From NCBI GenBank assembly GCA_964481825.1, contig CAYZUE010000004.1, forward strand, positions 1 through 46,941: a stretch of DNA of 46,941 bases, in the 5' to 3' direction. This document shows, one piece after another, positions 1 through 7,001 of the stretch; position 1 is the stretch's first letter; each line of letters starts with the position of its first letter. Below the pieces are notes generated by a model. That model was given only the letters and a program-made list of their open reading frames with translations, ran no database searches and was not told the DNA's origin. Made by a program: the position numbers and the translations under genes. The DNA comes from CAYZUE01 sp964481825. GTDB lineage: Archaea > Hydrothermarchaeota > Hydrothermarchaeia > Hydrothermarchaeales > JALUUU01.

Positions 1-1078
1 TTTCGTGCAAAGTATTTGTTTCAGGTCCAAAATGTACCTTTAAAGGAGGAATTTCTAAAGTCTCAAGTTCAAAAAATAAACAAACATTATTATTAACAAA
101 AAAATCAGAGTGCAATACCCTAAATCCTTTACGAATTAGGTATTTTTCAATCACTTTAGCACCCTTCCTCCCTTGATTATAAAGGATTTCCTCGTGTTGT
201 TGGGGTTTTTTAAAAAAAACTGCCAATAAATTTGTTCCTCTCTTTTCAAATATTTTAAGAGTTTTTCCCCTTTGCACTTTCTTTTTCACTGGAAAAAAGA
301 AGCTCTCAGAAGGATTATCAAGATATATCCGTGCAGCGTAACAAAAAATGCCGAAATTGGTTGCTGAAAGCGCACTAGCTACATTCCTATTCTCATCGAC
401 GGGATCAATCACTATTAATGGAGACGCAAATTTAGACTTTAATATTTTTGTTTCTTCAATCGATCCATCGATCACGATTACTTCCTTATTTTTCCATTTT
501 CTAGCATTCTCTAAAACTCCTTTAAAAGAACCGTTATTTATTACAAGAAGTTCACATAGATATCCAGAGAAACCATTAACTTTTGACTCAGCACCATAAC
601 AACCAATACCCTTTAAAAATTGCTTAAGAAGACGAACGTCAGTCTCTTTACCGGGAATTAGACCCTTAACAAACTTATCATGGAAAGGAGTCCTATCAAC
701 CGCAGACTTTAATTTTAAAGTATTCTTCAACTTATAACACGGAACTAGTTCAACCTTATAATTTTCATAATAACCTATCACATAGGGATGTTCTGCATAA
801 TGCTTCTCTGGGGTTTTAAGAATTTTTGAACCTATCATTGTAACCACGTTCTCTAAATCCATCTTTGTGCAATTCAAAGGAAAAGAAATAAAAATATCAA
901 GGTCTTTATCGCTTCTTAGCCAGGTCCGACGTGATACAGAACCAACTAGGTTTACCACAAGCCCATTAGATAATCTATCAGCTTCTCTTTGTACCTTTGA
1001 AACAAGACTTTCAACAGTTTTTTTCATGGATTTTTCTTCTTCTTTACTTGGCACTATCCTTTCAAGAACAGATTGCAT
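1..1078 (-). CDS. cca: CCA-adding enzyme (archaeal class I tRNA nucleotidyltransferase), partial at 3' end
   Basis: Adds or repairs the 3'-terminal CCA of tRNAs in the cytoplasm. The frame is open for 359 codons from the ATG at 1078 and leaves the window, so perhaps 80-100 C-terminal residues are missing compared with typical archaeal enzymes. Near residue 40 it carries the class I nucleotidyltransferase signature GSVSRRTWL followed by SDKDLDIFI, with the metal-binding Asp pair. Further on come VDRTPFHDKFV, RLLKQFLKGIGCYGAES and GFSGYLCELL, and then DPVDENRNVASALS, all typical of archaeal CCA enzymes. ThpR lies upstream in the same direction, as in many archaea. A TATA-like element (about 1100-1108, minus strand) sits about 26 nt before the ATG, so the mRNA may be leaderless. 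Identification is firm; only the C-terminus is unseen. Confidence 0.93.
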   Translation of the reverse strand, partial: MQSVLERIVPSKEEEKSMKKTVESLVSKVQREADRLSNGLVVNLVGSVSRRTWLRSDKDLDIFISFPLNCTKMDLENVVTMIGSKILKTPEKHYAEHPYVIGYYENYKVELVPCYKLKNTLKLKSAVDRTPFHDKFVKGLIPGKETDVRLLKQFLKGIGCYGAESKVNGFSGYLCELLVINNGSFKGVLENARKWKNKEVIVIDGSIEETKILKSKFASPLIVIDPVDENRNVASALSATNFGIFCYAARIYLDNPSESFFFPVKKKVQRGKTLKIFEKRGTNLLAVFFKKPQQHEEILYNQGRKGAKVIEKYLIRKGFRVLHSDFFVNNNVCLFFELETLEIPPLKVHFGPETNTLHE

Positions 1079-1287
1079 ATTAAAAAATGGACTTGTTAAA
1101 GCTTATATTTTTTTTTATAAAGAGTATGATAAATGAAATAATCTGATAATTTGTAAATATAATTATTGGAAAACGAGAAATCAGTATAAATCCATGTTAG
1201 ATAATGAGTAATATTTAGATTCTTAAAGATAATTTTTAATGGAAAAAAGGTAGAACCGGAACTCTTAGAATTTGAAAAAAAAATATA

Positions 1288-1830
1288 TTAAATTTCTTGA
1301 GAAAAAATTGTCGTATATATCGGACCATCGAATCTTAGAACACTTTTCTTAAGTTCGACCTTCTTAATTTTAAAACATCCAAAATTTGTGTATTTATGCA
1401 TTAATAAGAAACTCTTCAAATTTTCTTTACCTTTAATTGATTTCACCCTTGCTAAAGTGAGATGAGGATGATAGTTAATATCTTTTCTTAAATTCAAATT
1501 TGTAAGATTATTTTCGATTATACGATGCATATCTATAATTTTCTCTTTGTTCTTATCAATCCCGACCCAAATTACCCGCATATGATTTAGATTTGGAAAA
1601 GTTCCCAGACCTTTAAAAGTGATATCAAAAGATTCAAAATGATTACAAACATTTTTTAAACATTTAATAACATCGGGTATTAATTCCATTTTGATGTCTC
1701 CGAGAAACTTTAAAGTTAAATGAAGTTTTTCTGGACTGACTAGCTTTAAATGTGGGTTCAACCCACCTAGCTCATCAAGGCAAGATAAAACCTCTTTGCT
1801 ACTCATTTCAATGGCGATAAAAAATCTCAT
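1288..1830 (-). CDS. thpR: RNA 2',3'-cyclic phosphodiesterase (LigT/ThpR family)
   Basis: A 2H phosphoesterase that opens 2',3'-cyclic phosphate ends of RNA; the physiological substrate in archaea is unsettled. The 180-residue length is usual for the family. The two catalytic HxTx motifs are intact: HLTL at residues 37-40 and HLTL at 123-126 (within HPHLTLARV). The N-terminus MRFFIAIEM is the standard family start. It is read toward the CCA enzyme gene with about 210 bp of AT-rich DNA between them, and is divergent from thiE across only 39 bp, so the two promoters must overlap or abut. Assignment is from motifs, length and neighbourhood. Confidence 0.92.
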   Translation of the reverse strand: MRFFIAIEMSSKEVLSCLDELGGLNPHLKLVSPEKLHLTLKFLGDIKMELIPDVIKCLKNVCNHFESFDITFKGLGTFPNLNHMRVIWVGIDKNKEKIIDMHRIIENNLTNLNLRKDINYHPHLTLARVKSIKGKENLKSFLLMHKYTNFGCFKIKKVELKKSVLRFDGPIYTTIFSQEI

Positions 1831-1869
1831 GTATTCCTTGCCTTATGTTAATTTTTTATTTTTCAGTTA

Positions 1870-2481
1870 ATGCAACCTCTTAATTTTATCGGATTATATG
1901 TAATAACCGATAATAAAAAAGTTGAAAATGTTGATTTTTGCAAAAAAGTGATTGCAGGGGGCGGTAAAATAATCCAGTTAAGGGAAAAAGATAAAGCTAA
2001 GGCTGTTGAAATAGGAAGAAAATTAAAGATATTAACAGAAAAAAATGGAGTGATACTTATCATTAATGATTGGCCAGACGTAGCAAAAACCATTAATGCT
2101 GATGGAGTACATTTAGGACAAAAAGATATGCCTATTTATAAAGCAAGAAAATTACTTGGAAGAGATAAGATAATAGGTGTTTCTACTCATAATGTCAAGG
2201 AAGCACTAGAAGCTGAGCAGAAAGGTGCAGACTACATAGGCATAGGGCCTATTTACAAAACAAAAACAAAAAACTGCAATCCAGTTGGACTTAAAATTAT
2301 AGAAGAAGTTAAAAAAAAAATACAAATACCATTCGTTGCAATTGGTGGAATAAATGAGGATAACATAGATGAAGTTTTAGCAGCAGGAGCAAAAAACATT
2401 GCAATGATTTCTGCAATTTCTAAAGAAAATAACGTTAAGGAAAAAGTTGAAATTTTAACAAAAAAAATAAAAGGAGATTAA
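1870..2481 (+). CDS. thiE: Thiamine-phosphate synthase
   Basis: Joins the thiazole phosphate and hydroxymethylpyrimidine diphosphate to give thiamine phosphate. It is a TIM-barrel protein of 203 residues, normal for ThiE. Visible family motifs in order are GLYVITDN near the start, IIQLREKD (pyrophosphate-side loop), INDWPDVA, GVHLGQKDMP, GADYIGIGPIYKTKTK and VAIGGI (phosphate-binding loop). The ATG at 1870 is followed by the conserved start of the barrel, and no upstream ORF constrains it. The stop is 2 nt before the GTG of the thiazole synthase gene, so the two form a small thiamine operon. Confidence 0.95.
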   Translation: MQPLNFIGLYVITDNKKVENVDFCKKVIAGGGKIIQLREKDKAKAVEIGRKLKILTEKNGVILIINDWPDVAKTINADGVHLGQKDMPIYKARKLLGRDKIIGVSTHNVKEALEAEQKGADYIGIGPIYKTKTKNCNPVGLKIIEEVKKKIQIPFVAIGGINEDNIDEVLAAGAKNIAMISAISKENNVKEKVEILTKKIKGD

Positions 2482-2483
2482 AA

Positions 2484-3323
2484 GTGGAAATAAAAGAACC
2501 AATGAGAACAAAGGAAAAAGTGGCAAAACGCCCCATTTTTAATAGTATTCAAGAAAAAGATGTAACCAGAGCAATAGTTAAACTCTTCTCTGAAGAACTA
2601 ATTGAACATGCTGAGAATGATGTGGTTATAGTGGGAGGTGGACCAGCAGGTTTAATGGCTGGAAGAGATCTTGCAGAAGCCGGCATCAAAACTCTAATCG
2701 TAGAACGAAATAATTATTTAGGCGGAGGATTCTGGATTGGAGGGTACCTTATGAATAAAATCACAGTACGAGGTCCTGCTCAAAAGATACTTGACGAAAT
2801 CGATGTACCATACTCTGAATATCGAAAGGGCCTCTATGTAACTGATGGACCTCATGCCTGCTCAAAACTAATTGCAGCTGCCTGCGATGCAGGGGTAAAG
2901 ATTCTAAACATGACCAAAGTTGATGATATAATAATGAAAGAAAATGATAGAGTTTCAGGAGTAGTCATTAACTGGTCACCTATCTCAGCATTACCCCGCG
3001 AGATTACCTGTGTTGACCCGATTTCCCTGGAAAGCAAACTAGTAATAGACGCCACAGGACATGATGCGGAAGTAGTAGATGCCCTACAGAGACGGGGAAA
3101 AATAAAAATGAAAGGTATGGGAGCGATGTGGGTTGAAAGAAGTGAAGATGCAGTAGTTGAACACACTGGAGAAGCTTATCCTGGACTTATGGTGATGGGA
3201 ATGGCAGTTTCAACACTCTATGGCTTACCTCGGATGGGTCCTACTTTTGGAGGGATGCTCCTCTCAGGAAAAAGGGCCGCTGAGATTGCAATAGATCTTT
3301 TAAAGAAAGGAACAAACGATTAG
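2484..3323 (+). CDS. thi4: Thi4-family thiazole synthase with Cys at the sulfur-donor position
   Basis: Makes the thiazole moiety of thiamine from NAD or ribose-1,5-bisphosphate, glycine and sulfur. The 279-residue protein has an N-terminal FAD/NAD Rossmann motif VIVGGGPAGLMAG (about 48-60), RNNYLGGGFWIGGY, and the typical IDATGHDAEVVDAL segment (188-201). The C-terminus has GPTFGGMLLSGKRAAE. At residue 176 it reads REITCVDPI. From memory, yeast Thi4 and Haloferax have Cys here, whereas methanococcal enzymes that use external sulfide have His. The start is GTG, directly after thiE. The gene ends in TAG, with an in-frame TAA two codons later. A hairpin with a T-rich tail follows. The family call is firm; the sulfur-donor mode is inferred from one residue. 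Confidence 0.93.
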   Translation: MEIKEPMRTKEKVAKRPIFNSIQEKDVTRAIVKLFSEELIEHAENDVVIVGGGPAGLMAGRDLAEAGIKTLIVERNNYLGGGFWIGGYLMNKITVRGPAQKILDEIDVPYSEYRKGLYVTDGPHACSKLIAAACDAGVKILNMTKVDDIIMKENDRVSGVVINWSPISALPREITCVDPISLESKLVIDATGHDAEVVDALQRRGKIKMKGMGAMWVERSEDAVVEHTGEAYPGLMVMGMAVSTLYGLPRMGPTFGGMLLSGKRAAEIAIDLLKKGTND

Positions 3324-3376
3324 AGATAACAACGGAAGATAATGATTCTTGAAAAGATAAGATGTATCATCGATAG

Positions 3377-3403
3377 AAACCCCCTCTTTCAGGGGGGGGT
3401 TTT
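3377..3403 (+). terminator. Stem-loop with T-rich tail after thiE-thi4
   Basis: AAACCCCC at 3377-3384 pairs with GGGGGTTT at 3395-3402 around a roughly 10-nt loop, followed by a T-rich stretch (3400-3420). It lies 54 nt after the thi4 stop and before an unrelated gene, which fits transcription termination. Archaeal terminators usually need only the T-tract, so the hairpin may instead protect the 3' end. Confidence 0.6.
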
Positions 3404-3513
3404 CTTTCTAATTTTAAAAAATCAATCTAAAATATTTGTAAATATGGATGTAAACGCTATTTATAACGATTCAAAATAAAAAAATTTCCAAATAGAAAAA
3501 AACTAATAATGCT

Positions 3514-4326
3514 ATGAAATTTAATTTATATGATGAATCAAAAATAGAAAATTTTAATTCTCTAAAGATAAAGAACTACTTGAAAAAGAAGTTTGACGGT
3601 ATCCACATATCCCTTTTTAAAGACTTGATGAACATAGGTCAAAATGAAGAATCCTTAGATGATTTATCTAAGGAACTTGCAAAAATCAGAATACTCAATC
3701 CTAATGAACCATTCCATCCTAATGAACCAATGCATGGTGAATTAAATTTTGAGAAAAGAGTTATCCTTCAAAAAACTTCACCTATTGGAGTATTTTACGA
3801 TGGCTTTAGACTTCAAAAGTTATACTGGAAATTAATCCCAAAAAAACAGAGAAGCCTTGATTTTGCTCATATAATATTTACTGAGAGATTTTTTGGTACT
3901 TTTGAAAATAATGACAGCAGATACCATGGTAGAGTTATCCTCCTAGGATATCCCACATTGATATCTACGACAGGGCTAATTGAAGCGCCAGCGAAGCCCA
4001 AAGAATTCTATTTAGGAAGTCAATTGGGCAGAGATAGAGAGGAAATGAAAGAATTGATCGAAGGTAGATTTATAGATTATGGAGATAAAAGGATAACAGA
4101 TATTCTTAAAGGGTATGTGCTTCAAGGCATATTTTACCAAATGCTAGGAGATACTTTCTGCGAATCAAAAGTATGTAGACTTTTCAATTCCCATTGGCAG
4201 GAAGAAGTTATAAATTCTCAGATGCAAGATCCAGAATTCTGTGAGAAACATGTTAAAAGGGTATCATATTTGAAAGAAATTATTAACCCACACTCCCAAA
4301 CTAATCTCTCTTGGAATAAATTGTAA
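3514..4326 (+). CDS. Uncharacterised protein, possible metallopeptidase-like family
   Basis: I do not firmly recognise this 270-residue protein. It has no signal peptide or membrane segment. The conserved-looking core is FAHIIFTERFFGTF (118-130), then RYHGRVILLGYPTLIS (137-151) and FYLGSQLGRDREE. The closely placed His and Glu residues recall, from memory, an archaeal family of unknown function described as a possible metallopeptidase (DUF6775-like); that link is weak. Cysteines cluster at about 214-238 (FCESKVCRLF and FCEKH). An imperfect tandem 18-bp repeat (3700-3735) encodes PNEPFH-PNEPMH near residues 63-74. It stands alone between the thiamine operon terminator and convergent genes. Codon use matches the AT-rich neighbours. 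Confidence 0.75.
   Translation: MKFNLYDESKIENFNSLKIKNYLKKKFDGIHISLFKDLMNIGQNEESLDDLSKELAKIRILNPNEPFHPNEPMHGELNFEKRVILQKTSPIGVFYDGFRLQKLYWKLIPKKQRSLDFAHIIFTERFFGTFENNDSRYHGRVILLGYPTLISTTGLIEAPAKPKEFYLGSQLGRDREEMKELIEGRFIDYGDKRITDILKGYVLQGIFYQMLGDTFCESKVCRLFNSHWQEEVINSQMQDPEFCEKHVKRVSYLKEIINPHSQTNLSWNKL
3700..3735 (+). repeat. Tandem 18-bp imperfect duplication inside a gene
   Basis: CCTAATGAACCATTCCAT (3700-3717) is followed directly by CCTAATGAACCAATGCAT (3718-3735), a 16/18 match. It keeps the frame and duplicates a PNEPxH hexapeptide in the uncharacterised protein at 3514-4326. Confidence 0.8.
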
Positions 4327-4378
4327 TACAATGAACTAAAACTTAATTCAAATATAAAATATTAGTCGAACACTTTTT

Positions 4379-5035
4379 TTATTTATGGGTTGCCTTGAAG
4401 GCGAGGAAAGTGTACGAGATAGCGGTTAGGGCGCAGTGCCCGAGGATGGTGTACATCGCATTGCTCGGCGACCCCAGAAGAAACCACATAATCATGTGGG
4501 CAACGTACACTGAACGCCTGCCGTCGATGAAGGTTACATAACGCGCTAAGCCACCATGATATTTCAGTGACTTTCCAGTTGTGATCCAGGTTACATTATA
4601 GATGTGCCGGACGAATCCGTCCAAAACCAACCACAGGAAGCCCAGGACCAGGAAAGCGTTGCTTCCGGTGGCATGCCAAATATACCACATAAAGGCGACG
4701 TACCAAACCTGTTCGAATAGCATGTCAAAGCTGTGCTCGAGCTTTCCGATAAGCGTCTTCTTACCCCTTAGGCGCGCTATCTTGCCGTCCACGCCATCTA
4801 AAACCCCAACCAAAATCATCAATGACAATGCCAGGGCTAATTCCCCAGCTACCATTAGATAGGCGGCCAAGAAGGCCAGGGCATAAGTTACCAGGGAGAT
4901 AATATCTGCTCCGATAAACTCGAAATCGTAGAGTAAATATACCGCTAGATCCTCGAAGGGCCTGTGAACACGGCTCGCGAGGTGGGTGCCTTTCTGGAGG
5001 CTTCGAATATTATTCCATTTCTTCTTGTTGAACAT
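4379..5035 (-). CDS. CDP-alcohol phosphatidyltransferase family membrane protein
   Basis: An integral membrane enzyme expected to move a phospho-alcohol from a CDP-activated donor onto a second alcohol. The 218 residues include several hydrophobic helices. The family signature starts well as DGVDGKIAR (D80, D83, G84, A87, R88), followed eight residues later by G97. The canonical two following Asp positions are H101 and M105, while E100 and D104 sit one residue early (GKLEHSFD), so the second half is a variant. It lies 32 bp downstream of an IPCT-like cytidylyltransferase gene, the two activities that are fused in Archaeoglobus IPCT/DIPPS. The gene is visibly GC-richer than most of the window. 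The exact substrate cannot be read from sequence. Confidence 0.87.
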   Translation of the reverse strand: MFNKKKWNNIRSLQKGTHLASRVHRPFEDLAVYLLYDFEFIGADIISLVTYALAFLAAYLMVAGELALALSLMILVGVLDGVDGKIARLRGKKTLIGKLEHSFDMLFEQVWYVAFMWYIWHATGSNAFLVLGFLWLVLDGFVRHIYNVTWITTGKSLKYHGGLARYVTFIDGRRSVYVAHMIMWFLLGSPSNAMYTILGHCALTAISYTFLAFKATHK

Positions 5036-5067
5036 CGTTTTTTCCTTTCGAAGTAAGTGAATTGAAA

Positions 5068-5769
5068 TTAGATGAGAGATTCTGCCTTTTCAAAGTCTTC
5101 CTTTGTGTCCAGGTCAAACCAAAGTGATCCCTTTATGTCATAGGCCTTCATGAGATCTTGATCAGCAAGGGTTTGGATGCTCTCGCTAAGCGAGCATCTG
5201 TCTTTACTGATGTTTTCTTGAAGGACCTCGAAGATATATGGAGAGCATAGGAACATGCCGGTGTCTACGGCGTTATATTTCTTCAAATCCTTCCCAACAA
5301 ATCTGATTCTCCCATTCTCCACCAACACCTTAGTGGCATCATCATTGTCAAAGAAGCTATCAATGTTATAATCAACACAGAGGGTGCACTCCCTGGCACC
5401 GATTTCAGAATCCTTAAAAGCAGATAGCCTTTGAGGATTAAAGATGTGGTCCGCCATTAAAAGGATGAAGTTTTCCTTTAACACCTTCCTGGCCTTATAT
5501 ACGGAAACACCGTTAGCCCTCTCCCATTCCCGGTTTTTCACATAATCAATCCTTACTCCATGCTTCTTCCCATCCCCTAACCCCTCTTTTAATTTGTCCC
5601 CCAAATATCCAAGAACCACTAAAAACTCCTTTATCCCGGCTTCCTTCCCTGAAAGCACGATCCTCTCGATCAGAGGGACACCTCCCAGGGGTGCGAGGGG
5701 CTTGGGAATCCCCTCCGTGAAAGGTCTAAGCCTTCTTCCATTTCCAGCTGCAATAATCACTGCCTTCAT
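5068..5769 (-). CDS. Nucleotidyltransferase resembling inositol-1-phosphate cytidylyltransferase (IPCT)
   Basis: Expected to activate a sugar or polyol phosphate with CTP. From this start it has 233 residues, beginning MKAVIIAAGNGRRLRPFTEG with the dinucleotide-binding loop and the following K of IPKPL. Later it has NREWERANGVSVYKA, ILLMADHIFNPQRL, DATKVLVENGRI, AVDTGMFLCS, SLSESIQTLA and LWFDLDTKEDFEKAE. These run parallel to the Archaeoglobus IPCT domain as I remember it. An in-frame ATG at 5874 would add 35 residues with no family counterpart, so I prefer 5769. Together with the downstream CDP-alcohol phosphatidyltransferase it looks like a split version of the IPCT/DIPPS pair, making a CDP-polyol for a phosphodiester solute or a lipid headgroup. 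Base composition is GC-richer than its flanks. Confidence 0.85.
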   Translation of the reverse strand: MKAVIIAAGNGRRLRPFTEGIPKPLAPLGGVPLIERIVLSGKEAGIKEFLVVLGYLGDKLKEGLGDGKKHGVRIDYVKNREWERANGVSVYKARKVLKENFILLMADHIFNPQRLSAFKDSEIGARECTLCVDYNIDSFFDNDDATKVLVENGRIRFVGKDLKKYNAVDTGMFLCSPYIFEVLQENISKDRCSLSESIQTLADQDLMKAYDIKGSLWFDLDTKEDFEKAESLI

Positions 5770-5946
5770 TCTTCTCGTTCTGGGTTCAAAAAACAGATAT
5801 ACCATGTTTTTCAACAAGGCTATGTTCACATCACTCAACTTCTCCTCCTCCCAGTAAAATAGTCCGAGCAACACGAAAATGCTTGTCTTAACCGATATGT
5901 ATATTTACTCCTATCTGCTTTAAATCTACCGGTAGGTGAACGCCCA

Positions 5947-5961
5947 CTGTATTCAATACAG
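5947..5961. promoter_or_regulatory. Perfect 15-bp palindrome, candidate operator
   Basis: CTGTATT and AATACAG flank a central C, giving an exact 7+7 inverted repeat. It lies between an Lrp-family regulator gene and the cytidylyltransferase gene it precedes. Lrp/AsnC proteins often bind palindromes of about this size, so autogenous or operon control is possible. Nothing in the sequence proves binding. Confidence 0.4.
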
Positions 5962-6100
5962 AAATTTCTAGGTTAAAAGCACTGTTTAAATCATCAAAAG
6001 TATCTTCTAAAGGTCTTAGAAATACATTTTGAAAAAAACATTGAAAGACATGCCTTCAAATTCTATTCCCCCACCCCGAAGATGCTTATTTAGGTTTGTC

Positions 6101-6553
6101 CTACATTACCAGACTTACATTTTCCTTAATGCAATCGAATACAATACTTGTCCTTATCTCATTGATACCCTTAATATTGAAGAACTCCTTTTCCACAATA
6201 CCTTTGAGACTTTCCATATTCTTGGTACGGGCCTTTGCCACTATATCATGTTTACCCAAGGTTGCGTATACTTCCATAACATCTTCTATACTTGCTATTT
6301 TCCTGGCGATTTCTTGTGACTTTCCAGTCTCACATGTGATATCAAATATTGCTGTGGTGTTCTTACCATACTCCTGTTGATTAACAAGGATAGTAAAACT
6401 CTTTATAATAGCATTCATATTCTTTATTCGTTTATGTACTGCTACATCACTTATTTTTACAATTTTAGAAATCTCTTTATATGTTGTCCGAGAATTCATT
6501 TGTAGAACGTTCAGGATCTTCATATTGATTTCATCCATTTTCCTAACCACCAT
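6101..6553 (-). CDS. Lrp/AsnC-family transcriptional regulator
   Basis: A feast/famine DNA-binding regulator of 150 residues, the usual length. The N-terminal helix-turn-helix spans roughly residues 6-55 (MDEINMKILNVLQMNSR, then YKEISKIVKISDVAVHKRI). The C-terminal RAM ligand-binding domain (about 65-140) includes VMEVYATLGKHDIVAKA and GINEIRTSIVF. A TATA-like element lies about 24 nt before the ATG. The next gene downstream in the same direction is the cytidylyltransferase, with a 15-bp palindrome in between. The gene ends in TAG, with an in-frame TAA five codons later. The effector is unknown; RAM domains usually bind amino acids. Confidence 0.9.
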   Translation of the reverse strand: MVVRKMDEINMKILNVLQMNSRTTYKEISKIVKISDVAVHKRIKNMNAIIKSFTILVNQQEYGKNTTAIFDITCETGKSQEIARKIASIEDVMEVYATLGKHDIVAKARTKNMESLKGIVEKEFFNIKGINEIRTSIVFDCIKENVSLVM

Positions 6554-6570
6554 TATAAGATTTGTTAATT

Positions 6571-6583
6571 AAATATATAATAA
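6571..6583 (-). promoter_or_regulatory. TATA box of the Lrp-family gene
   Basis: On the minus strand this reads TTATTATATATTT, centred about 24 nt before the ATG at 6553. At that distance transcription would begin at or next to the start codon, that is, a leaderless mRNA. Confidence 0.5.
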
Positions 6584-7001
6584 GTTTGACTTGAAGTTAT
6601 TATTTCTAAGTAAGAAATTTATTATATAAAAAAAATGACAATTTAATATTGAGATTAATTCGAAATTAAAAAAATAGTAAAGTATCAAAATCGATAGAAA
6701 TAGAAAATTTTAATTCTTAAATTAGATGATGTTAAAATTTCAAACTTCTTTCTAATATTAAAGCTTCATCATTTTCTGAAATTTTTTTTTATGAATGTAA
6801 ATATACTTCCAGACATTAATATTATTAATTAAAATAATAAAAGTAGTGAATAAAACATGGTGGAAAAGTTTAAATAATTATTATAACAGCTATATACTAA
6901 CTATATCTAAACTCAAAATTAGATTTATTAACAAGAGTTTCAGAGTTTTCCCTTTATCCTTTTTTAGGGGGAAAATCTTACAAAAAAAACGGAGGCATCA
7001 A
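6584..7001 (+). other. AT-rich leader region before the class II ribonucleotide reductase
   Basis: No gene is convincing here. An in-frame GTG at 6846 extends the reductase ORF by 52 residues, but that part is low-complexity and lies outside the family. An inverted repeat, TTTTCCC (6946-6952) with GGGAAAA (6969-6975), sits just before the ribosome binding site and could form a leader hairpin. I see no tRNA or small ORF with support. Confidence 0.5.
6991..6995 (+). promoter_or_regulatory. Shine-Dalgarno site that sets the nrdJ start at TTG 7002
   Basis: GGAGG followed by 6 nt and then an in-frame TTG. The TTG is two residues before the conserved ATP-cone start KIRKREGDIVTFDRKKI, which favours 7002 over the GTG at 6846. 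Confidence 0.65.

Noticed and set aside
867..1136. Plus-strand ORFs at 348-599 and 867-1136
   Set aside because: They lie antisense to the clearly coding CCA-adding enzyme.
6846..7001. N-terminal 52-residue extension of the class II reductase from GTG 6846
   Set aside because: The extension has no family counterpart, while GGAGG plus TTG at 7002 lies directly before the conserved ATP cone.
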